Assembly: GCA_050178915.1 (NCBI GenBank)
Contig: JBFXFO010000180.1
Location: 1-7,176, forward strand
DNA length: 7,176 bases
Direction of reading: 5' to 3'
DNA from: JBFXAF01 sp050178915
GTDB lineage: Bacteria; Pseudomonadota; Alphaproteobacteria; Rhizobiales; Rhizobiaceae
Below, piece after piece: positions 1-6,235 of this stretch. The notes beneath the pieces were generated by a model. The model saw nothing but the letters and a program-made list of their open reading frames with translations. It was not told the DNA's origin and did not search any database. A program made the translations under genes and the position numbers. Numbering within the stretch: position 1 is the first letter of the stretch; each line of letters opens with the position of its first letter.

Positions 1-599
1 GTTGCTTCGGCCGGAGCGGTCTCTTCCGTCGGTGCGGTCTGCTCCTCGGCCGGCGCGGTCTCGGTGGCAGGCGTATCCGTCGAGGTCGCGTCGTCGGCCG
101 GTGCGGTCTCCTCGGAAGGAGCAGCATCGGTTGCGCCATCCGTGGGGGCAGTCTCGGCCGGCGCGGCGTCCGCGGGCGCAGTGTCTGCTGGCGCGGTCCC
201 GGGGGCGGTGGTCTCTTCCGGCCCGGTCACGGGCGCTTCAACCGGTGCCGTCTCGACCTCCGAAGGGGCCTCGGTGGCGGCGTCGGCCGGCACGGTGTCG
301 GTGGTCGCATCAGGCTCGACGACAGGGTCTGGCGTCGGCTCCGAGGTGGCTTCGGACGCCGGGTCGGGCGTGACTTCCGCAGGAGCTTCCTCGCTCGGCG
401 CGGCCGTCTTGTCCTCTTCCTTCTTCTCCTCGTCGACGACAGGCTGCTGATCGCCTTCGCCCTCGGCGAGGATCACGGCGCCGCGCAAATCGTCGGCTGG
501 AACGTCAAGTGCGTCGGTGGCATTGAGAGCATACGCCCCCGAGGCCACGAACAGGCCGATGGCGGTGCCTGCCAGAAGCGATATCTTTTGGCGTGTCAT
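1..599 (-). CDS. Secreted acidic Ala/Pro/Thr/Glu-rich low-complexity protein (N-terminal part; runs off the left edge)
   Basis: The reading frame is open from the ATG at 599-597 to the window edge, giving 199 residues without a stop. An AGGAGA ribosome binding site lies 5 bases upstream (610-605). Residues 1-24 look like a signal peptide: a basic N-terminus (MTRQK), a hydrophobic core, and a cleavage site after Ala-Tyr-Ala, so the protein should be exported. Residues 25-60 are of mixed composition, and a Lys/Glu patch lies near 59-64. From about residue 66 on, nearly everything is Ala, Pro, Thr, Glu, Asp or Ser, with imperfect short repeats such as TAPA, PADTAP and PSEETAP. This segment should be disordered, acidic and extended, perhaps a linker or periplasmic spacer ahead of a C-terminal domain that lies outside the window. 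I do not recognise the family. The gene is divergent from the YcgN-family gene. Confidence 0.85.
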   Translation of the reverse strand, partial: MTRQKISLLAGTAIGLFVASGAYALNATDALDVPADDLRGAVILAEGEGDQQPVVDEEKKEEDKTAAPSEEAPAEVTPDPASEATSEPTPDPVVEPDATTDTVPADAATEAPSEVETAPVEAPVTGPEETTAPGTAPADTAPADAAPAETAPTDGATDAAPSEETAPADDATSTDTPATETAPAEEQTAPTEETAPAEA

Positions 600-636
600 T
601 TCATTCTCCTGTCGGGGGAGTCCCTTCGGACGTCGA

Positions 637-661
637 AACAAGCGTGGGCGGGATTCGTTCC
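637..661 (-). promoter_or_regulatory. Candidate EcfG/RpoE2-type (general stress) promoter for the minus-strand secreted protein
   Basis: On the minus strand GGAAC (661-657) is followed after 17 bases by GTT (639-637). This fits the GGAAC-N18/19-TT form of the alphaproteobacterial general-stress sigma factor promoter. The site ends 37 bases before the ATG at 599, leaving room for a short leader and the AGGAGA site. The motif is short: another GGAAC-N19-TT match occurs by chance inside the neighbouring coding region near 499. Position is therefore the main support. Confidence 0.4.
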
Positions 662-789
662 ATACGAGCGGCGTTTCGTAGCCGCCACATGGACGCGTTG
701 TGGCCGATCATCCGGCCAAATGTGGTCTGGCTGTGGCCGCGATGGCGCCTGCCATGACGCTTGACCGCGCGACGCGCAGGCGCGAAAGC

Positions 790-1254
790 ATGCACATGGC
801 GACGAAGAAGCAGCGGCCCTTCTGGGAAACCAAGGCGCTCAACGAGATGACTGCGCCCGAGTGGGAATCGCTCTGCGACGGCTGCGGCAAGTGCTGTCTC
901 GCCAAGCTCGAGGACGAGGACACCGGCGAGATTCACTGGACCAGCATCGGGTGCCGGCTGTTCGACGCGAGCGCCTGCCGCTGCAGCGACTATGTCAACC
1001 GGCTGAAGAAGGTGTCGGACTGCGTGCGGCTGACGCCCGAGAATGTCGTTACGCTGAGCTGGCTGCCGAAGAGCTGCGCCTATCGCGTGATTGCCGAGGG
1101 GCGGAAGCTGCAATGGTGGCATCCGCTCATCTCGGGCCGGGCAGACACCGTCCACGAGGCAGGCATATCCATGCGCGGCCGCGTGACGGCGCTGGAAACG
1201 GATATGGACGAGATCGAGGAATATTTCGATCATGTGCTCGAAGTTGAACCCTGA
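790..1254 (+). CDS. YcgN-family (UPF0260) CxxCxxCC cysteine-cluster protein
   Basis: The 154-residue cytosolic protein carries the hallmark CxxCxxCC cluster (Cys29, 32, 35, 36, in CDGCGKCC). Further conserved cysteines are at 55, 63, 65, 78 and 96. Other family landmarks are PFWETK near the start, LEDEDTG after the cluster, and WWHPLISG followed by HEAGISMRGRV near the end. Pfam describes the cluster as a putative zinc- or iron-chelating domain; the family's biochemical role is not established. The length is typical of the family. The frame stays open back to a GTG at 700, but that extension has no family resemblance and overlaps the divergent promoter region, so I start at ATG 790. ATG 796 (MATKKQ) is equally possible, since neither has a strong ribosome binding site. 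The gene appears to be transcribed alone. Confidence 0.93.
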   Translation: MHMATKKQRPFWETKALNEMTAPEWESLCDGCGKCCLAKLEDEDTGEIHWTSIGCRLFDASACRCSDYVNRLKKVSDCVRLTPENVVTLSWLPKSCAYRVIAEGRKLQWWHPLISGRADTVHEAGISMRGRVTALETDMDEIEEYFDHVLEVEP

Positions 1255-1406
1255 CGCCATGCGGCCGAACGGCTGTTAATCATTGCGTTGCTTCGGCAAG
1301 ACGCCGATCTCCAGAAATCATTCCCAGTAAATCGAGGCGATTCGCACGAAACCGTAATGGCGTTCGCGCGTTTCATCGCCGACGCCCATACGAGCCTGCC
1401 TCGACA

Positions 1407-1443
1407 TGAACCGAGGATGAATGCCGGGTTCGCGCTGGGTTCA
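1407..1443. promoter_or_regulatory. Dyad with 11-bp-spaced half-sites upstream of the small secreted gene
   Basis: TGAACC (1407-1412) and its exact reverse complement GGTTCA (1438-1443) frame the element. Inside lie TGAA (1418-1421), 11 bases after the first TGAA, and GGGTTC (1426-1431), 11 bases before the second GGGTTC (1437-1442). Four half-sites one helical turn apart in a symmetric array look like an operator for a protein binding one face of DNA. An OmpR/PhoB-type response regulator is one possibility. The element ends 72 bases before the ATG at 1516. No clear -35/-10 pair is visible between them. Confidence 0.4.
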
Positions 1444-1515
1444 CCTGCTGCATGAGACAATCGCAGCGTCGCTCGGCGAACATGCCCGCAGCTGCGACAA
1501 GCAAGGAGAAGAACA

Positions 1516-1884
1516 ATGCTGAAGACTCTCAAGATGCTCACGCTCACGGCTCTGATCGGCATCGGCGGCTTCGTTGTGACCCCGATGGTCGCTCAGGCCC
1601 AGGGCCTCTATCTGCAGTTCGGCGATCGCCATCGCGACGGCGCCGAGTTCGGCCTTCGCCTCGGCGACAACGGCCGGCCGCACCGCCAGTGGAACCGCCA
1701 CGGTTTCAGCGGCCCGCGCTGCGACCAGCGCGATGCGCTCCGCAAGGCTTCGCGCATGGGCTTGGACAACGTCCGTATCCAGGATCGCAACCCGCGCTCG
1801 ATCACCGTGCGTGGCCGCGACGAATGGGGCCGCCGCGACTACATCACCTTCGGCCGTGCGCCGCACTGCCCGGTGATCGGCTAA
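1516..1884 (+). CDS. Small secreted (periplasmic) basic protein with two cysteines
   Basis: The 122-residue protein starts at ATG 1516, with an AGGAGA ribosome binding site at 1504-1509 and 6-base spacing. Residues 1-28 form a clear signal peptide (MLKTLK, hydrophobic core, Ala-Gln-Ala cleavage site), leaving a mature protein of about 94 residues. The mature part is rich in Arg, Gly and Asp. Its C-terminal half reads RDALRKASRMGL, an ITVRG strand, and FGRAPHCPVIG at the end. Cys69 and Cys118 are the only cysteines and could form a disulfide in the periplasm. I recall short secreted proteins of this form, with an A..KASRMG segment and a C-terminal CPV, from rhizobia, where they are annotated as hypothetical; their function is unknown to me. 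The gene is monocistronic, preceded by a periodic dyad and followed by a strong terminator. Confidence 0.88.
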   Translation: MLKTLKMLTLTALIGIGGFVVTPMVAQAQGLYLQFGDRHRDGAEFGLRLGDNGRPHRQWNRHGFSGPRCDQRDALRKASRMGLDNVRIQDRNPRSITVRGRDEWGRRDYITFGRAPHCPVIG

Positions 1885-1927
1885 GTCCAACTGAGGCGTC
1901 CGGTCCGAACCGGAACCGACTGAATGC

Positions 1928-1966
1928 ATGAAAAAAGCCGGGAGCGTCGCTCCCGGCTTTTTTCAT
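1928..1966. terminator. Bidirectional rho-independent terminator between convergent genes
   Basis: The core stem GCCGGGAGC (1937-1945) pairs with GCTCCCGGC (1949-1957) around a 3-base loop. Six A's (1931-1936) and six T's (1958-1963) flank the core, and the pairing extends three more bases on each side. The T-tract serves the plus-strand secreted gene, which ends 43 bases before the element. The A-tract becomes a T-tract for the minus-strand TIR gene, whose stop codon is 11 bases away. One element therefore ends both convergent transcripts. Confidence 0.9.
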
Positions 1967-1977
1967 CTTGAGCAGAT

Positions 1978-4900
1978 CTATTGCAGGCTGGAGGCGTCGC
2001 GCGGCAGCGATGGGTTTTCGCCGCATACCGGCGGCAGGCTGCTCAGCCCATAACGTCCGGCTGTCAGATCCAAAGCGGTGTTCGACCCCAACCGCTTGCA
2101 GGCTACATCGAAAGCGTCGCCCTGCTCGAAGCGGCGGGCGTCCCAGATCGACATGGTCTCGCCGCCAATTGCGATGCGTTGTCCATCAGCCGACCAGGCG
2201 GCAAGGCCATAGACATTTTCACGATACAGTTCTGCGCCGGTCACGGGGTCCCAAAGCCGCACCGTTCCGTCGAGCGCGCTGGTGACGACGCGGCTTCCAT
2301 CCGGCGAAAAGACCGCCTGCCGCAAATTCCCGGTATGACCAAGCAGCCTTGCCAGCTCGGCCCCGGTCTGAGCGTCCCAGATACGCGCCGTGCTGTCGAA
2401 GGAAGCCGTCACCAGGCGCTTGCCGTCGGCGGTGAAGGCGATCGAGTTCACCAGACTGGTGTGGCCGAGCAGAGGGACAGGCGGCTGGTCCTGTCTCGTC
2501 GTGTCCCAGACGTAGGCGTTGTTCTGCCAGGCGACGGCAAGCCTGCCGGCATCGTTCGAGAAGGCGATCGCGGTGATGGAGTAGGGAAAGGCCGGGATCT
2601 CGAAATCGAGTTCGCCGGTGGAAACCGCGAAGACCTTTACAGAACCGTCGCCGAGCCCAAGCGCCACCCGGGAGCCGTCCATCGAGACGGCGGTGGAGGC
2701 CACAGACGCGCCTGGCTCGCCGAAACTTCCCACGACCTCGCCTGTCTGCACATTCCACAGCTTCGCCGGAGCAACCCATGTCGCCGGCAGCACCAGCGAC
2801 CTGTCCGCCGAAGAGCCGGCCGAAAAGTTCGCCGCGCCCAGCGTCGGATCGGTTTCGAAACGGCTCAGTTCCGTCGACAGGTCCGGGCTCCAGGTGCGGA
2901 CCGTATTGTCGGCATGCGTGCTCAAGACCCTGCTGCCGTCGGGTGAAAAGGCGATTGCCGCTACGCTGGCATCCGGCCGCGAAGTGGCAGTCCGCGGATC
3001 GGAATCGACCTCCCAGACGATGGTGTTGAAGTCGATGCCCACGGATAGGACCCGATGCCCGTCAGGCGACATCAGCGCCGCGCTGGCACCGGCCTCATGC
3101 CCGAGCAGCCGGTCGACCTCGGCTCCGGTCAACGGATCCCAGAGCCGCACGGTACGGTCCTGCGACGCCGTGACGACGCGCGAGCCGTCAGGCGAAAACG
3201 TCGCCGACTGCACGATGCCGGTATGGCCGCGCAGGGCGAGCAGTTCGACGCCGGTGGCGGCGGCCCATATGCGGGTCGTGCCATCGTCCATGCCGGTGAC
3301 GACGCGCGTGCTGTCAGGCGAGAAGGCAAGCGACAGCGCCCTTGCCTGATAAGGCGAAAAACGCGCGATCTCCGCACCGGTCGCGACGTCCCGGACCACG
3401 ACGCCTTCGCCCAGGAAGAGCGACGCGATGCGGGTTCCACTCGGCGACCAGGCCACGCCCATGGCCGGTGGCCCTCCATCAGGCCCGAGCGACCGGATCT
3501 CGGCGCCGGTCGACGGATCCCAGATGCGCACGACCCCGTCCCAGCCCGAGGTCGCAACCTCTCTGCCGTCGGGGCTGTAGGCGATGCCGCTCACCTGACC
3601 CCGGTGGCGCGTGAAGCTGGACACTTCCGCACCTGTCGCGACGTCCCAGATGCGGGCCGTGCCGTCGGCCGAAGCGGTCGCGACATGCTTCTCGTCGGGC
3701 GAGAATGCGATGCCCTGCACGACCAGCACATGCTTGCCCCGGAATGAAACGAGTTCCTTCCCGGTTTCGGTATCCCAGATGCCGGCGTCGCCGGTCCACG
3801 TGCCGATTGCGAGCCGCCTGCCGTCCCTGGACAGCGCCGCCGCCGAGCCACCGCCCGGAAAGCGAAGCCGCTCCTTCAGAAGGGGGAGGGCGGCCGCGAG
3901 CGCCTGTACCGTGCGTCTGAGCGCAGGGCGGTCCGGACTGATGCGGCTCGGCCAGGCGGTGAGCGCCAGCTTCACGGCGTCCACCGGCAGGCCGTCGGCG
4001 ATGGCGACGCGAGACAGAGCGGCAAGGCTGATGGTCTCGTTCAGCGTGGCGCGTTCGGCGGCCTCCCTGGCACGTGTTGCGGCGTCGTCGGCGGCGAGTT
4101 GTGCGGCGCGGGCGCGCTCGGTCTCGGCCACCGCCAGCTCGGCCTGCCTGCGTGCCTCGAGCGCCGAGTTGACCGCCAGCCCGGCAATGACGGCGAGCAG
4201 GATGGCAGCGGCGATGGCGCCGCGCGCCGCCCATTTGCGGAAGCGCGCGGCGCGCGCCTGGGCATCGCGCTGCTGCTCGCGATAGTCGAGTTCTTCCTGA
4301 TGCGCGCGGTCGCTCGCCGCGACGAAGGCGACCTCGCTGGCGGAGAGCCAGCCGGGCCGGCGCGCGGCGAGCGCGGCAAAGGCTGCACGCTCGACGCCGG
4401 TGGCGAGGTGTCCGGGTCTATCGCCTTCCTGTGCCGCCTTCCAGGCCGAAGCCCGCCGCATCAGCGGCTCGAAGTCGCGCAGGTCGGCGGCGGAGCGGTG
4501 CAGTTCGTCCTGCAGCCACGGCCATTGCGTGATCAGCGCCTCGTGGCAGACGTCGAACGTGCCATCGCCGGCGAGCAGCAGACGGCCGAACTCGTCGGAG
4601 CACAGCTTGTCGGCAAGATCGAGCCGCGGCGGGTCGAGTTCGTCACGCAGGCATATGCGGCGGATGGCTCCGCCGGTGTCGCCGAGGCGGATGAGGCGGA
4701 CGAAGAGCGGTGCGAGCAGCGCGGCTTCGGCTGGCGTGAGCTTGTCGGTGCGGACGCGCTCGGCTTCCTGCGCCAGCGCGCCGGTGACGCCGCCGACGTC
4801 GGTGTAGGCGTCGATGAGCGTGCCGTCGGGGGCGCGCCGGCGACGCCAGACGACGTAGAGCGCCATCTGCGCCAGAGCGAGGTCGCCGGGACGGTCGGAG

Positions 4901-6123
4901 AGATCGCGCCGCGTCCGGTTGGCAAGGCGGTCGGTGTCTTCGGCCTTGCGGTAGCCGGCGAGTTCGAGGGGCTTGCGCACGGCCTCCATCAGGCCTTCGT
5001 CGGAGATGCGCTTCAGGCGCAGCGTCGCCGGATCCGCGGCCGCCGCAAGACGCGCGTAGAGATCGGCAAAGGGCTTGCAGAGGTTGAAATAGTCGGCACG
5101 CACGGTGAGCAGGATGCGGAAGCCGCCGGGCTCGCGCAGCGCCGACAGCTGCATGAGGAAATCGATGAACGGTGCGCGCAGGTGCTCGGGCGTCTCGGTC
5201 AGCAGTTCCTCGAACTGGTCGACGACAAGCAGCGTCTCGGTGGTGCCGGCGGGCAGATCGCAACGCAGCGCGTAGGCGCTTTCGGACAGGTTCGCGAAGG
5301 AAAGGCGGGTCCGCAGCGCGGCGCGCTCCGACGGCGCCACGCCCATGCGCTCGGCGGCTTCGGTCAGGCCGCGGCGCATGCCTTCGAGCGGATCGTCGCC
5401 GGGCCGCATGACGACGACATGCCAGACGCGCTTGTCGGGCGAGCGGCCGGCGGGGTCGGCGAAGGCGCCGCCCTTGTAGGCCGGCACCAGCCCGGCCATG
5501 GCCAGCGACGACTTGCCGGCACCGCTGTCGGCGACGATGGCGAGCAGGCGATGACGCCGCAGCGAGCCGACGAGTTCGCGGATCTCCCCGTCGCGACCGA
5601 AGAAGCGCGCGGCGTCTTCCTCGCGCATGGACCGGAGCCCGACGAAGGGCTCGGCGAGCAACGGCGTCTCGGCCGGCTTGCGGACAAGCAGCGCGGCGAC
5701 GAGGCGCTGCAGCTCCTGCTCATTGCCGAGCGGGTCGGTGACCGACTGGTGCTGCTGCGCGAAGGCCGGCAGGGCAGAGGTGCTGACGCTGTCGTTGGCC
5801 AGTACCGACACGAAGGGGATGGCGTCCTCGCCGGTGGCGCGCGACAGGCCGATGCGCACCTCGCGCTCGACCCAGTTGACGACGCCCTTCGATCCGACCA
5901 GCACCATGAAGGCGGTGGCGGTGCGTGTCAGTGCGATCTCGAGCTGCTTTTGCCAGTCGTCGAGGCCGGGGACGAGATCGTCCTTGTCGAGCCAGACCTG
6001 CAGGCCGGCCTGCTTCGCAGCTTCCGTTTCCAGAATGCGGCGCTTCAGCGCCATGGCGGCATCGCTGTCGATGCCGGAATGGCTGAGGAACACGCACGGC
6101 CTGCGATCCGTCTCCCCCGCCAC
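1978..6123 (-). CDS. TIR - STAND NTPase - transmembrane - WD40 (14 blades) NLR-like conflict/immune protein
   Basis: Residues are numbered from the longest frame, TTG at 6177; subtract 18 for the preferred GTG at 6123. TIR domain, 27-165: FLSHSG, the DKDDLVPG loop, and W102 with Glu106 four residues on, the spacing of the SARM1 catalytic Glu, which suggests NAD cleavage. STAND NTPase, about 177-460: FFGRDGEI, P-loop ADSGAGKS (216-223), Walker B with DQFEEL (320-325), and LLTVRADYF (356-364). A winged-helix-like region carries CHEALITQWPWL (544-555). A hydrophobic helix (about 653-669) and a charged coiled coil (672-712) follow. Fourteen WD-type blades span 772-1348, then a tail with Cys1360 and Cys1385. 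By family knowledge, the repeats sense a ligand, the NTPase oligomerises, and the TIR depletes NAD. GTG 6123 is preferred because it has GGAAAGGG 9 bases upstream and TTG 6177 lies in the upstream terminator. The trigger is unknown; antiphage defence is an inference. Confidence 0.96.
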   Translation of the reverse strand: MAGETDRRPCVFLSHSGIDSDAAMALKRRILETEAAKQAGLQVWLDKDDLVPGLDDWQKQLEIALTRTATAFMVLVGSKGVVNWVEREVRIGLSRATGEDAIPFVSVLANDSVSTSALPAFAQQHQSVTDPLGNEQELQRLVAALLVRKPAETPLLAEPFVGLRSMREEDAARFFGRDGEIRELVGSLRRHRLLAIVADSGAGKSSLAMAGLVPAYKGGAFADPAGRSPDKRVWHVVVMRPGDDPLEGMRRGLTEAAERMGVAPSERAALRTRLSFANLSESAYALRCDLPAGTTETLLVVDQFEELLTETPEHLRAPFIDFLMQLSALREPGGFRILLTVRADYFNLCKPFADLYARLAAAADPATLRLKRISDEGLMEAVRKPLELAGYRKAEDTDRLANRTRRDLSDRPGDLALAQMALYVVWRRRRAPDGTLIDAYTDVGGVTGALAQEAERVRTDKLTPAEAALLAPLFVRLIRLGDTGGAIRRICLRDELDPPRLDLADKLCSDEFGRLLLAGDGTFDVCHEALITQWPWLQDELHRSAADLRDFEPLMRRASAWKAAQEGDRPGHLATGVERAAFAALAARRPGWLSASEVAFVAASDRAHQEELDYREQQRDAQARAARFRKWAARGAIAAAILLAVIAGLAVNSALEARRQAELAVAETERARAAQLAADDAATRAREAAERATLNETISLAALSRVAIADGLPVDAVKLALTAWPSRISPDRPALRRTVQALAAALPLLKERLRFPGGGSAAALSRDGRRLAIGTWTGDAGIWDTETGKELVSFRGKHVLVVQGIAFSPDEKHVATASADGTARIWDVATGAEVSSFTRHRGQVSGIAYSPDGREVATSGWDGVVRIWDPSTGAEIRSLGPDGGPPAMGVAWSPSGTRIASLFLGEGVVVRDVATGAEIARFSPYQARALSLAFSPDSTRVVTGMDDGTTRIWAAATGVELLALRGHTGIVQSATFSPDGSRVVTASQDRTVRLWDPLTGAEVDRLLGHEAGASAALMSPDGHRVLSVGIDFNTIVWEVDSDPRTATSRPDASVAAIAFSPDGSRVLSTHADNTVRTWSPDLSTELSRFETDPTLGAANFSAGSSADRSLVLPATWVAPAKLWNVQTGEVVGSFGEPGASVASTAVSMDGSRVALGLGDGSVKVFAVSTGELDFEIPAFPYSITAIAFSNDAGRLAVAWQNNAYVWDTTRQDQPPVPLLGHTSLVNSIAFTADGKRLVTASFDSTARIWDAQTGAELARLLGHTGNLRQAVFSPDGSRVVTSALDGTVRLWDPVTGAELYRENVYGLAAWSADGQRIAIGGETMSIWDARRFEQGDAFDVACKRLGSNTALDLTAGRYGLSSLPPVCGENPSLPRDASSLQ
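2134..3855 (-). repeat. Fourteen tandem WD40 repeats (two probable seven-bladed propellers)
   Basis: Blade-ending WD-type positions occur at residues 801, 844, 886, 929, 971, 1013, 1055, 1096, 1141, 1183, 1224, 1267, 1309 and 1345 of the TIR-STAND protein (numbered from TTG 6177). They are mostly 41-43 residues apart. Good blades carry FSPDGSRVVT, DGT.R.WD and TGAE. Several have lost the WD pair (RD at 929, WA at 971, WE at 1055, WS at 1096, WN at 1141, FA at 1183). Fourteen blades make two complete propellers. Confidence 0.9.
4171..4221 (-). other. Predicted transmembrane helix within the TIR-STAND-WD40 protein
   Basis: Residues 653-669 (numbered from TTG 6177) form an uncharged stretch, GAIAAAILLAVIAGLAV. 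It is preceded by the basic RFRKWAAR and followed by a mixed-charge helical region. By the positive-inside rule the TIR and NTPase would be cytoplasmic and the propellers extracytoplasmic. The stretch is short for a membrane span, so a buried hydrophobic helix is possible. Confidence 0.65.
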
Positions 6124-6175
6124 CGCCTGTCGCCCTTTCCGGTCCCCTGGGTCCAGACTAACTGCCTGCCGCGCC

Positions 6176-6211
6176 AAAGAAAAGCGCCGCCTCCCGTCAG
6201 GAAGGCGGCGC
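6176..6211 (-). terminator. Rho-independent terminator of the SIMPL-domain gene
   Basis: Read on the minus strand, GCGCCGCCT (6211-6203) pairs with AGGCGGCGC (6192-6184), a 9-bp GC-rich stem. After one mismatch two further pairs close a 4-base loop. TTTTCTTT (6183-6176) follows immediately. The stem starts 24 bases after the stop codon of the SIMPL-domain gene. The T-tract overlaps the TTG at 6177-6175 that would be the longest start of the TIR-STAND gene. Confidence 0.8.
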
Positions 6212-6235
6212 GGTTAACCGCCGAGGCGAGAGGCT

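Noticed and set aside
2..450. Two plus-strand open frames over the left edge
   Set aside because: They are antisense shadows of the low-complexity secreted protein. The minus strand has the ribosome binding site, signal peptide and continuous frame.
700..789. N-terminal extension of the YcgN-family protein to GTG 700
   Set aside because: The extra 30 residues do not resemble the family, which normally begins just before the PFW motif.
601..1260. Minus-strand frame opposite the YcgN-family gene
   Set aside because: The plus strand carries the conserved CxxCxxCC protein, and the minus frame gives no recognisable protein.
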